A DNA stretch of 64,000 nt from CALAGB01 sp963713965. GTDB taxonomy: Bacteria > Chloroflexota > Chloroflexia > Thermomicrobiales > Thermomicrobiaceae. Where the stretch lies: NCBI GenBank assembly GCA_963713965.1, contig OY970217.1:3038001-3102000 (forward strand). The letters run 5' to 3'. Of this stretch, positions 51,047 through 59,555 are shown one piece after another. The notes beneath the pieces are model-generated. The model searched no databases. It was not told the origin of the DNA and worked only from the letters and a program-made list of their open reading frames with translations. Both the position numbers and the translations under genes were made by a program. The first letter of the stretch is position 1. Each line of letters opens with the position of its first letter.

Positions 51047-52009
51047 ATGACACACAAGCTTCGATCGTTTCTGCTACTTGGGACCGCTTCCGCCATGATT
51101 CTGGCACTTGTGCTGACCCTGCTCCCCGCAACCGCGTTTGCGACGGGCACACTCGATCAGAGTCAGCCGGAGACATCGACTACCTACAGAGTCGTCTCAG
51201 GTCCGACGTCATTTGATGGTGGTAACAGCGAAGCACAGACGTTCACCGCCGGACGCTCAGGTGTCCTTGACCAAGTCGATCTCAACCTCGTTGGGTTCAT
51301 TCCTTCGGGTCCGCTCACGGTCGAGATCCGAGACGTTGGCCCAAATGGTGAGCCCGGATTAACCGTCCTTGCCAGCAGTGAACTCACCGGGGTGACAGAA
51401 CCCTCCTGGTATTCGGTGCCGTTCGCGTCCGGCGCTAGCGTGGTGGCCGGGACGAAGTACGCGATCGTGATCTACACCAGTGCCGATGGAGATTATGGCT
51501 GGTCACTAAGCCAGAGCACTGATCCCTACGCTGCAGGTGCAGCCTTTGGTGGCGATGGATCTCCTCCTTCGACGTGGGCGATAGTTTCCTACAGCGATCT
51601 CGCGTTCAAGACGTATGTCCACGCGCCGGGAGCGGATCTCTCGCTCACCATGGTTGGCCCTGACGAAACGGCGCGAAAGGCGACCGCAACCTATATCCTT
51701 ACCGTCCACAATACTGGGCCGGATACCGCCACCCACACGGTGCTGACCGACAATCTACCCTATGGTGTCCATCTGACCGCCGTGACCACCTCGCAGGGAA
51801 GCTGCACGCCGCCATCCAAGGGCGTGACGACGGTGAGCTGCGATCTCGGCGACATCGCCAACGGCGGTGAGACAAACTCGGCCGTGACCGTGAAGATCCA
51901 GGTGCACGCGAACGCCAACGTCAACTTCGTGGCCAGTGTGACGAGCGACGCGCCCGACCCGAACCAGGACAACAACAACGCGTCATTCTTGACCAGAGCT
52001 ACCAAGTAG
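51047..52009 (+). CDS. Secreted protein with a DUF11-type repeat domain
   Basis: A 320-residue exported protein. Residues 1-33 are a signal peptide ending ATAFA. Residues about 40-190 look like a beta-sandwich (FDGGNSEAQTFTAGRSGVLDQVDLNLVGF... VVAGTKYAIVIYTSADGDYGWSLS), as in carbohydrate- or surface-binding modules. Residues about 200-315 are a DUF11-type domain: ADLSLTMVGPDETARKATATY, ILTVHNTGPDTATHTVLTDNLPYGV, ending DPNQDNNNAS. DUF11 domains are common in cell-surface proteins. No catalytic residues are apparent. ATG 51047 has GGGAGG upstream. It ends at a perfect palindrome. Confidence 0.8.
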   Translation: MTHKLRSFLLLGTASAMILALVLTLLPATAFATGTLDQSQPETSTTYRVVSGPTSFDGGNSEAQTFTAGRSGVLDQVDLNLVGFIPSGPLTVEIRDVGPNGEPGLTVLASSELTGVTEPSWYSVPFASGASVVAGTKYAIVIYTSADGDYGWSLSQSTDPYAAGAAFGGDGSPPSTWAIVSYSDLAFKTYVHAPGADLSLTMVGPDETARKATATYILTVHNTGPDTATHTVLTDNLPYGVHLTAVTTSQGSCTPPSKGVTTVSCDLGDIANGGETNSAVTVKIQVHANANVNFVASVTSDAPDPNQDNNNASFLTRATK

Positions 52010-52032
52010 AGCGGACCGGCTACGTATTAGGT

Positions 52033-52058
52033 CCGTCGCGGAAGCGCTTCCGCGACGG
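52033..52058 (+). terminator. Perfect 26-nt palindrome after the DUF11-like gene
   Basis: CCGTCGCGGAAGC pairs with GCTTCCGCGACGG with no mismatch, 23 nt after the stop codon; no T-run follows. It matches the size and place of the palindrome at 49797-49822 but not its sequence. Confidence 0.65.
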
Positions 52059-52143
52059 GAGCACGCGATTCAGTCTGATAGTCGGCGCGACCCGAGGTTG
52101 TGAGCACTCGAACTCGGTCATACAGAGAGACGGGAGAAAGGGA

Positions 52144-54549
52144 ATGACGATTAATCGCGTGACAAGATCTTGGATTGTATTAGTGGTGCTGGCGTCTGCC
52201 TTCACCGCGATCGCGTTGCCGACGGTGCCAGCTGCGTTGGCTTTCTCAAATCCAGTTACGGTGCGAGTAACGATTGAGGAAGTGCGCGCGACTGAGTGCT
52301 TCGAGGGCACTGATCCCATCTTTGGCAACTGTCTCGGCGCCGCTGACTTCTACAGCATCGTGACCCTGGACGGCGCTGAGCAACCGAAAAGCTCTATCTT
52401 TGGCGACAACAATGACCCTCATCCGAACTGGCAATTTCAAACCACCATCGACTACGACAGCATTGGATATGGGTACACCTTTCCAATTTCTATCGAGATA
52501 CGCGATGAAGACGGTGGTGCGCGCCTGGGAGATGATCTCGCCGACGTCAACGGAGTGGACGGGATCGACAAGTCGGTTCTGGATCTAACGCTGACGCTCG
52601 GCCAGGTTCCGTGCACGATCACCGGTGATGCCAACGGCACCTGTGGCATCGACATCACCACCCAAGGAAATGGTGATGACGACGCTAACGCCGCGCTCAC
52701 CTTCAAGGTGGATGTTCTCAACACTCTTCCAGATGCCGACGGAGACGGCATTCCCGATCTGTGGGAGAGGAGCGGTGTCTCGCTCAATGGCCAGTTCATC
52801 AATCTGCCCAACATGGGCGCGGATCCCAACAAGCCGGACATCTTTCTCCAGATCGACTGGATGCAGGATGCGGCTCACAACCAGAGCCTGAGCAACGCCG
52901 CGATCCGGAAGGTGGTGGACGCCTTCGCAAACTCTCCGTATGTGAGCCCGACTGGCTCGCGAGGGATAAATCTGCACGTGGATCAGGGCGTGGGCAGCAC
53001 GCTCAATTTTGCAACGGGGGCGACCTGGGACGTGCTCAGCAGAGCCCATTCCATCCCGTGGCAAAGCGACCTCGGAACGAAGATCGGCGACCAATATGAC
53101 TGGACGCAGTTCCAGTCGATCAAGTCAGCCAACTTCGATCCCACCGGCCGATCACCAATCTTCCACTTCATCATCGCGGCGAACCGCCAGGAACCTGGGA
53201 GCATATCTAGCGGCATCTCGCGTGGTATCGGCGCGAGTGATCTGGTGATTTCTCTCGGCGACGGAGCTGGGAGCCCACAGCAACAAGCTGGCACGCTGAT
53301 GCATGAGCTCGGTCACAATCTCGGCTTGCACCACGGTGGTAACGAGGACACGAACTTCAAGCCAAACTACCTCAGCATCATGAACTATCTTTATCAGCTT
53401 CGCGGGCTTGACGTCGGTGCGACGGCCGGAGTCGTCGATTACGCCGGAGGCCAGATGCCTGTCCTCGGGCCGCTCAACGAGGGGGCGCTCAACGAGAGCA
53501 ATGCGCTAGGCGTCAGTGGGTTCGGCGTCGGTTCGCGCTGTCCGGCGGGCGGCGACACGTACACCAGGCAGTACACGGTGAATGCCAACGGCCCGTTCGA
53601 CTGGAACTGCAACGGCGTCACAACGGACGGAGTGGTGAGCTTCGACGCCAACGGAAGTAAAGGGATCGACTCCAATCTCACCAGCTACAACGACTGGGCC
53701 AATATTCAACTGCGCGTGGGCGCGATCGGCGATCTCGGCGCGTCGTTCCTTCCCATGGCAACTGATCTGGAGCCGGCAATGTCATGGGATTACAGCGCAC
53801 CGACAACGACCGCCAGCGCTGCTCCCGCCCCGAACAGCTTTGGCTGGAACCGCGGGCCTGTGACCATTACGCTCCACGCGCAAGACAACCCAGGGGGCTT
53901 CGGGGTTCGCGATATCACCTACAGCACTTCTGGTGGGCAGACGACACCCAGCGCCACAGTGATCGGCGACACGGCCATCGTCGTCATCAGCGACGATGGC
54001 ATCACGACTGTCACGTATTTTGCCCACGATCAGGCCCTCAACGCCGAGACGGTCAAGTCGATAACCGTGAAGATCGACACGACACCGCCAACGATCACCT
54101 ACAGCGGCAGTCAGGCGACGTACAGCATCCTGGATACCGTCAACATCACCTGTACCGCATCCGACGCACTCTCAGGTGTGTTGTCAACGACGTGCGCGGA
54201 TATTACGGGCCTCGCCTACGACTTCGATCTCGGCACGAACACCTTCAGCGCCACGGCGACTGACTACGCTGGCAACGTCGGGTCCGGTTCAGTGAGCTTC
54301 GAGCTGATCGTGACCTATGACGATCTGTGTACGCTCTCCAAGCGCTTCGTCACCAACAATGGCGTCGCCCGCTCTAACGCCATGTGCGCGCAGCTCTTCG
54401 CCGCTCGAACCGCCGAGGCCCACGACAATGCGACGGCCAAATCCAATGCGATCAACGCCTATCTAAATGACGTGAATGCCGCGGTGAATGGAGGCTATCT
54501 CGCACCGAATGACGCCGCCATCCTTACCAAACTGACGGGAGGGCTGTGA
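52144..54549 (+). CDS. Secreted metzincin-like zinc metalloprotease with C-terminal modules
   Basis: An 801-residue exported protein. The signal peptide ends near ALAFS. A beta-rich, C2-like domain follows (residues about 35-190), then a calcium-binding loop DADGDGIPDLWE near residue 198. The catalytic domain shows HELGHNLGLHH at residues 387-397, the extended HExxHxxGxxH zinc motif, with a Met-turn candidate YLSIMNYLY about 15 residues later. A surface-type Ig-like module (about 620-720: PPTITYSGSQATYSIL, NITCTASDALSGV) and a helical C-terminal segment rich in Asn/Ala follow. It probably degrades extracellular protein. It follows the DUF11-like gene by 134 nt. Confidence 0.85.
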   Translation: MTINRVTRSWIVLVVLASAFTAIALPTVPAALAFSNPVTVRVTIEEVRATECFEGTDPIFGNCLGAADFYSIVTLDGAEQPKSSIFGDNNDPHPNWQFQTTIDYDSIGYGYTFPISIEIRDEDGGARLGDDLADVNGVDGIDKSVLDLTLTLGQVPCTITGDANGTCGIDITTQGNGDDDANAALTFKVDVLNTLPDADGDGIPDLWERSGVSLNGQFINLPNMGADPNKPDIFLQIDWMQDAAHNQSLSNAAIRKVVDAFANSPYVSPTGSRGINLHVDQGVGSTLNFATGATWDVLSRAHSIPWQSDLGTKIGDQYDWTQFQSIKSANFDPTGRSPIFHFIIAANRQEPGSISSGISRGIGASDLVISLGDGAGSPQQQAGTLMHELGHNLGLHHGGNEDTNFKPNYLSIMNYLYQLRGLDVGATAGVVDYAGGQMPVLGPLNEGALNESNALGVSGFGVGSRCPAGGDTYTRQYTVNANGPFDWNCNGVTTDGVVSFDANGSKGIDSNLTSYNDWANIQLRVGAIGDLGASFLPMATDLEPAMSWDYSAPTTTASAAPAPNSFGWNRGPVTITLHAQDNPGGFGVRDITYSTSGGQTTPSATVIGDTAIVVISDDGITTVTYFAHDQALNAETVKSITVKIDTTPPTITYSGSQATYSILDTVNITCTASDALSGVLSTTCADITGLAYDFDLGTNTFSATATDYAGNVGSGSVSFELIVTYDDLCTLSKRFVTNNGVARSNAMCAQLFAARTAEAHDNATAKSNAINAYLNDVNAAVNGGYLAPNDAAILTKLTGGL

Positions 54550-55019
54550 GACCGCCGGAATGACCGATGGTCAGCGGGACAGCATGACGGGCTCGGGGCT
54601 CCGGTGCGGTTCGCAAAACCGGCGGGTAGTCAGGTAGAGTTCATGGCGCTGCCCCAACCCTGATTCTTGACATCGCGCTTCCGTCAGCCTGGATGCATAT
54701 CGGATTAGCTAACCGTCAAACCTGGATGCGGTCAGCCCAATGCTCGGGCACCAGTGAATTTCATGCACACGCATACGAGGCCCCCACGTTCGGGGGCCCC
54801 TTTCCTCGTCGTGCAGATTCGCTGATCTCGGGTCATCTGCACGTTCTTCGTATGTTGGAAATGGCGTGGTGTTAAGTCGCGACTGGTCGTTCCCATGCTG
54901 CGGTGCCATTTCACATCGGACATCGCGGTGACTGGTTTAGTTCACGACCTGAGCGCCACCCGTCCCCGCGTTTGCCTGCCCATTTCCCCGGGAAAAACCG
55001 TGTCCATCCACTGAGCGAA
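54550..55019 (+). other. Spacer holding one terminator
   Basis: No convincing gene in this part of the 583-nt gap between the protease gene and paralogue 3. GGCCCCC, loop ACGTTC, GGGGGCC (54779-54798) followed by CCTTTCC is a plausible terminator, though it lies 230 nt past the protease stop. A short transcript between is possible but unsupported. Confidence 0.4.
54779..54804 (+). terminator. GC-rich hairpin in the spacer before paralogue 3
   Basis: A 7-bp perfect GC stem (GGCCCCC/GGGGGCC) with a 6-nt loop, followed by CCTTTCC. Confidence 0.55.
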
Positions 55020-55093
55020 ATTGCCTGCCATAACCGGGTTCATCTCCACTTCTGCCTGGGAAACCAGGCGACCTACTGTCTTGTGTATCGAGC
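55020..55093 (+). promoter_or_regulatory. Shared upstream element, copy 3
   Basis: ATTGCC at 55020, TTCTGC at 55050 (30 bp later), an 18-nt spacer with the perfect dyad GCCTGG-GAAA-CCAGGC, TACTGT at 55074 and ATCGAGC at 55087. This is the most symmetrical of the three copies and ends about 40 nt before the start codon. Confidence 0.6.
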
Positions 55094-55132
55094 GCTGGCG
55101 AGTGCCGGTGCGGACGTATGAGGAGGTTGCAC

Positions 55133-55528
55133 ATGGCCGTGAGTTCCGTGGTACCCGGCGGTTCGGTACGCACCCGGCCAACTGCAGTCACGGCGGCGGT
55201 GGTTCTCGCCGTCTTCTGCCAGGTGGCCACAATCCCATTCATGTTTACCCCTGGTGCCGACGACATTCCCGGTTTCGCGATCGTGATCGGCATTGTCGCG
55301 GGCTTGCTGACGCTCGTCGGCTCCTGGGGACTGTGGAGACTGCAACGGTGGGGAGCAATTCTCACGCTTGTACTCACAGGCCTGAACGTTCTCGCGTCAA
55401 TTCCTGGCTACTTCGATCCGCCGAACGGCTGGATCCTGGCTGAGTTGATCATGTTTGGGCCACTGAGCGTGATTTACATGGTCCTCATCGCTCTTCCGTC
55501 ATCGTGGCGCGCGTATCGGACTCACTGA
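55133..55528 (+). CDS. Four-helix membrane protein, paralogue 3
   Basis: A 131-residue membrane protein with the same four-helix plan as paralogues 1 and 2. Shared motifs: FTPGAD, GLWRLQRWGAIL, NGWILAELIMFGPLS and LIALPSSWRAY. The ATG at 55133 has GAGGAGG upstream. The collagen-like secreted protein gene follows 52 nt later. No named family was recognised; a transport, sensing or anti-regulator role cannot be distinguished from sequence. Confidence 0.75.
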   Translation: MAVSSVVPGGSVRTRPTAVTAAVVLAVFCQVATIPFMFTPGADDIPGFAIVIGIVAGLLTLVGSWGLWRLQRWGAILTLVLTGLNVLASIPGYFDPPNGWILAELIMFGPLSVIYMVLIALPSSWRAYRTH

Positions 55529-55580
55529 CCAAAGACATTCCTGTCGAGGAATTTGCGATCAATTCTGGAGGGAGAACTAA

Positions 55581-56237
55581 ATGTTCCGTAACGTCATGAA
55601 GTCTCGATTCGTTCGACCTGTGGTTCTGGCAATGGCCATCGCGTGTGTTCTGGCTACCGGTTCGGTTCTCGTCGCCCTCGGAGATCCCGCACCAGCCACG
55701 TACTACGCCTGTCTGAAGAACGGAAACCTATCCGATGTGGGAACCAGCGCGCCGGACAAGTGTCCTGGGCAGGGCACCGTTATCAGCTGGAACCAACAGG
55801 GCCCGCAGGGGATCCCTGGGCCAACTGGCGCGACAGGTCCTCAAGGTCCGCAAGGTGACGTCGGTCCGCAGGGTGCGCAGGGCGTGCCAGGACCACAGGG
55901 ACCGGCTGGATCGCAGGGGGCGCCTGGTGCTCAGGGGCCGGCTGGGACGTCTGGCATCAGTGGCTATCAGATCGTGAGCGCTGCCGGCGCGTCCAGCGGC
56001 GCCGATATTCAGACTATCGTGGCCTATTGTCCAGCAGGCAAGAAAGCTATCAGCGGTGGGGGCTATGTGACCTTTGACACCGGTATTAGCGGTGAAGTGG
56101 ATAGAGGAGTCGCTCTCCACTTCAGTGTTCCATTCAACGACGGCGCTGGTTGGGACGTGCAGGCGGTGATGACCTACCTGAACACCAATTCCACCTGGCA
56201 CCTCACGACGTACGCCGTGTGTGCCGACGCTAGCTAA
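55581..56237 (+). CDS. Secreted collagen-like protein
   Basis: A 218-residue exported protein. Residues 1-35 form a signal peptide (hydrophobic VVLAMAIACVLATGSVLVAL). Residues about 40-72 form a small domain with two cysteines (YYACLKNG, DKCPGQG). Residues about 73-125 are collagen-type Gly-X-Y triplets (GPQGIPGPTGATGPQGPQGD and onward, about 17 triplets). The C-terminal 90 residues form a globular domain with two cysteines (VAYCPAGKKAISGGGYV and TYAVCADAS). Bacterial collagen-like proteins often trimerise at the surface. The ATG has GGAGGGAG upstream and lies 52 nt after paralogue 3. A good terminator follows. Confidence 0.85.
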   Translation: MFRNVMKSRFVRPVVLAMAIACVLATGSVLVALGDPAPATYYACLKNGNLSDVGTSAPDKCPGQGTVISWNQQGPQGIPGPTGATGPQGPQGDVGPQGAQGVPGPQGPAGSQGAPGAQGPAGTSGISGYQIVSAAGASSGADIQTIVAYCPAGKKAISGGGYVTFDTGISGEVDRGVALHFSVPFNDGAGWDVQAVMTYLNTNSTWHLTTYAVCADAS

Positions 56238-56276
56238 GTGCGGATATCGCCGGACTCGTTAGCATCGTGAGGAACT

Positions 56277-56310
56277 GAGCCCTGGACCGCGTCCGGGGCT
56301 CTTTCACTTT
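56277..56310 (+). terminator. Rho-independent terminator after the collagen-like gene
   Basis: GAGCCCTGGAC, loop CGC, GTCCGGGGCTC form an 11-bp stem with one wobble pair, followed by TTTCACTTT. Confidence 0.8.
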
Positions 56311-56333
56311 CGGTCGAACGCGGCGACTCCAGG

Positions 56334-56339
56334 TATAAT
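56334..56339 (+). promoter_or_regulatory. -10 element of the lysA promoter
   Basis: A perfect TATAAT about 45 nt before the lysA start codon, just after the preceding terminator. No good -35 is seen 17 nt upstream. Confidence 0.45.
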
Positions 56340-56384
56340 CCGGGTACTGGTGAACGCATCGAGACTGCTCGGGAAGGGGAACGC

Positions 56385-57701
56385 GTGCTTTGGCCGTTGA
56401 ATACCGAGCGTGACTCAGAGGGACAGCTCACCATCGGAGGAGTCTCGCTGGTCAATCTGGCCAACGAATTCGGCACACCCCTCTACGTCTATGATGAGGC
56501 CACCATCCGGCATCAGTGCGAGGTGTATCGATCGGCGTTCCACGAGAACTACCCCGACGCACGAATTGTCTATGCGGGCAAGGCATACCTAAGTACAGCG
56601 CTGCTCCAGATCATCGCCGAGGAAGGAATGTGGCTCGACGTCGTCTCCGCAGGCGAACTGATGATGGCATATCGCTCAGGTTTCCCGATCGAGCATATCG
56701 TCTTCCATGGCAACAACAAGACGTGGGATGAATTGCGGCTCGCGCTCGACCTCGGCGTCGGCGAGATCGTCATCGACAATCATTATGAGATCGAGCTTCT
56801 CACAGAGCTAACGCGAGATCGTCGAGTTCCGGTTGATGTCCTGCTCCGTGTCAATCCTGGCGTCGATGTCCACACGCACGACTATCGCAAGACTGGCATC
56901 GTCGACTCGAAGTTCGGCATGTTGATCAGTGACGGTTCAGCGGCTGCGGCGGTGGACCGTGTACTCCAGATTCCGGGTCTGCGACTGTGCGGCTACCACT
57001 CACACATCGGCTCGCAGATCTTCGAGATAGAACCCTTTCTGACCACGGTTGACACCCTGTTCGGTTTCGCGGCGGACATGCAGGAGCGGTTCGACGTCAC
57101 GCCATCGCAGATCAGTCCAGGTGGCGGAATCGGTATTCAATACGAGGAGAGCGATCCGGACGTGCAACTGCGTGAATTCGCTCGGCAGGTCGCGGAATCG
57201 GTCAAACGGGGAGCCCAAACGTACGATTTGCCCCTTCCGACGCTCACAATTGAGCCCGGACGGTCGATTGTAGGACCTTCGGGGGTGGCTCTGTATCGCG
57301 TTGGTTCGGTAAAAGTCATTCCGAACGTCCGGCGCTACGTGTCGGTAGATGGCGGCATGGCCGACAACATTCGGCCGGCGCTCTACGGAGCGCGCTACGA
57401 AGCTCGGGTCGCGAATCGCGCCGACGGAGATCAGACCGTGGTGACGATCGCCGGAAAGTATTGTGAATCGGGCGACGTTTTGATCCGCGACATCGAGATG
57501 CTTTCGCCCGAACCAGGAGATCTTGTGGCGATCCCGGCGGCTGGCGCCTATTGCCTGGCAATGGCCAGCAATTACAACCTGGCGCTACGGCCCGCAGTAG
57601 TAATGATTTCGAATGGAACAACCCGCCTGATTCAGCGTCGTGAGACCTACGATGACATCATGATTCGCGAGATGGGTGCGGTGGTTCAGTCTGGCGGGTA
57701 A
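56385..57701 (+). CDS. lysA: Diaminopimelate decarboxylase
   Basis: A 438-residue PLP enzyme that decarboxylates meso-diaminopimelate to lysine. The PLP lysine is in IVYAGKAYLSTALL near residue 66; the His of LCGYHSHIGSQIFE, the glycine loop SPGGGIGIQYEE and EPGRSIVGPSGV hold the phosphate and substrate; and the second-subunit cysteine is in YCESGDVLIRD. The C-terminal GAYCLAMASNYNLALRPA is typical of LysA. GTG 56385 is the start, with AAGGGGAA upstream. Lysine and peptidoglycan supply are the expected roles. The sigma factor gene follows after 96 nt. Confidence 0.95.
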   Translation: MLWPLNTERDSEGQLTIGGVSLVNLANEFGTPLYVYDEATIRHQCEVYRSAFHENYPDARIVYAGKAYLSTALLQIIAEEGMWLDVVSAGELMMAYRSGFPIEHIVFHGNNKTWDELRLALDLGVGEIVIDNHYEIELLTELTRDRRVPVDVLLRVNPGVDVHTHDYRKTGIVDSKFGMLISDGSAAAAVDRVLQIPGLRLCGYHSHIGSQIFEIEPFLTTVDTLFGFAADMQERFDVTPSQISPGGGIGIQYEESDPDVQLREFARQVAESVKRGAQTYDLPLPTLTIEPGRSIVGPSGVALYRVGSVKVIPNVRRYVSVDGGMADNIRPALYGARYEARVANRADGDQTVVTIAGKYCESGDVLIRDIEMLSPEPGDLVAIPAAGAYCLAMASNYNLALRPAVVMISNGTTRLIQRRETYDDIMIREMGAVVQSGG

Positions 57702-57797
57702 TGCCTCGTTCGTTTGCAATTCGAATATGAACATAGTATCACTGCGAAATCACTTCAGCATTATTGTCGACTACGCGCGCATTGGGGAGTTGACGTC

Positions 57798-59423
57798 GTG
57801 GCCGAGTCGATGAGACGAGACACCTCGGACGACCTCGTGCATCGCGTCAATGGCGATCACGCGAGCGATCCTACGATATTGTCCAACGGCGACAATGACG
57901 ATCAGGTCATCGAGATCAGTCTCGAGATGGTCGACACAGTCATTGAGCTTGGACGTGCCCAGGGATACGTCACGGTTGACGATCTGGTATCCCGGGCGGG
58001 AGATGGTGAGAACGCGACTATCGTTGTCGAGCAGATCACGTTGCGGCTCACCGAGCTGAACATCCCAGTCATCGAAGCTGAAGAGAGCACGGATCTTGTC
58101 GAGTCGTCTGAGGACTCGGACGACATCGATCTCTTCAAGGCTCACGTCTCAGATGTCGATCTTAGCGGGATCAGCCTCGATGATCCTGTGCGTATCTACC
58201 TACGTGAGATCGGACGCGTGCCGCTCCTGACTGGTGATCAAGAGGTCACCCTGGCGCAGGCCATGGAGCGAGGCGACTACCTCTTCCGCATCCGTCACGA
58301 ATTGCTCGATTCCAACGACGGCCCGCTGACGCTCGATTGCATCAGCCAAGTGATCTATGAGCGATTCAAGAGCGGTTTTCCCATAGCTCGCTCGCTCTAT
58401 GAAGCCTCCTTCCCGAATCATCCAGCGACAACTAAATCGCGCGTTTTGGCCGACGTCCTGCCGATGACGTTGCTTCCTGAACAGGCAGTCCACGATGTTG
58501 CTGAGCAATACGCCATTGGTCTCGACGTCCTCGAAGAGACGATGCGCGGCAAGCGCATCGAGTTCGATCTCCTGGCGCCTGAAGTACAGGAGGCGATCCA
58601 ACCGATCGACGCGTGGCTCGAACCAGAGCCTCTCATGTTGATCCTCCGCACGAATTTGCCGCACATCGAGCGACGCTGGCATGAGATGGATCTTCGCGGG
58701 GATATCGCCCGGAAGAAGCTGACCGAAGCCAATCTGCGGTTGGTGGTTAGCGTCGCCAAAAAGTATGTCGGGCGCGGCATGTCGATGCTCGACCTGGTTC
58801 AAGAGGGCAACCTCGGTCTGATCCGAGCCGTTGAGAAGTTCCAGTACCACAAGGGATATAAGTTCTCGACCTATGCGACCTGGTGGATTCGCCAGGCAAT
58901 CACTCGCGCCATCGCCGATCAAGCTCGCACCATCCGCATTCCGGTCCACATGGTGGAGACGATCAACCGGCTGATCCGCACCTCGCGCCGTCTGCAGCAA
59001 GAGCTCGGTAGAGAACCAACCTCCGACGAGATCGCGCTCGACATGGGTCTGCCGTCCGACAAGATCCGCGACATCATGAAGATCTCGCAGGAGCCGGTGT
59101 CTCTGGAGATGCCGATCGGCGAGGAAGAGGACAGCAACCTCGGCGACTTCATCGAGGACTCCAAGGCGCTGGCGCCGTCCGACGCGGCATCGCTCGTTGT
59201 CCTCAAAGAGCAGGTCGAGGACGTCCTGTATTCATTGTCGGAACGAGAGCGACGAGTTCTCGAACTTCGCTTCGGTCTAGACGACGGCCGCAGTCGCACC
59301 CTGGAAGAGGTCGGCCGCGAATTTGGTGTGACGCGGGAGCGCATCCGGCAGATCGAGGCCAAGGCGCTGCGCAAACTTCGCCATCCCACGCGCAGCAAAA
59401 AGCTCCGCGACTTCCTCGAGTAG
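57798..59423 (+). CDS. rpoD: RNA polymerase sigma-70 factor, primary (RpoD/SigA) type
   Basis: A protein of about 541 residues. The N-terminal 130 residues are acidic and variable, in the place of region 1.1. Region 1.2 is DPVRIYLREIGRVPLLTGDQEV. About 120 residues of non-conserved sequence separate it from region 2: EANLRLVVSVAKKYVGRG, LDLVQEGNLGLIRAVEKF and YATWWIRQAITRAI. Regions 3 and 4 follow (PVHMVETINRL, then FGVTRERIRQIEAKALRKL). All primary-sigma signatures are present. GTG 57798 has GGGGAG 8 nt upstream; ATG 57810 and an in-frame start at 57714 are alternatives. Other sigma genes elsewhere cannot be excluded, so 'primary' is inferred. Confidence 0.92.
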   Translation: MAESMRRDTSDDLVHRVNGDHASDPTILSNGDNDDQVIEISLEMVDTVIELGRAQGYVTVDDLVSRAGDGENATIVVEQITLRLTELNIPVIEAEESTDLVESSEDSDDIDLFKAHVSDVDLSGISLDDPVRIYLREIGRVPLLTGDQEVTLAQAMERGDYLFRIRHELLDSNDGPLTLDCISQVIYERFKSGFPIARSLYEASFPNHPATTKSRVLADVLPMTLLPEQAVHDVAEQYAIGLDVLEETMRGKRIEFDLLAPEVQEAIQPIDAWLEPEPLMLILRTNLPHIERRWHEMDLRGDIARKKLTEANLRLVVSVAKKYVGRGMSMLDLVQEGNLGLIRAVEKFQYHKGYKFSTYATWWIRQAITRAIADQARTIRIPVHMVETINRLIRTSRRLQQELGREPTSDEIALDMGLPSDKIRDIMKISQEPVSLEMPIGEEEDSNLGDFIEDSKALAPSDAASLVVLKEQVEDVLYSLSERERRVLELRFGLDDGRSRTLEEVGREFGVTRERIRQIEAKALRKLRHPTRSKKLRDFLE

Positions 59424-59555
59424 AATTAAGTGATCGCTGGGTTGCAGCCGGCGTGCGATTGAACCGCGTTCCGCACTGAGCGCGGTGTATCCGGATGCGT
59501 TCAGGACATGGGCCCAGCGCCAACCTGGTGAGCATCACACATTGGGGAAGGTCAC

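Noticed and set aside
54693..54923. Short open frames on both strands between the protease and paralogue 3
   Set aside because: They overlap a terminator hairpin, lack ribosome sites and have no coding character.
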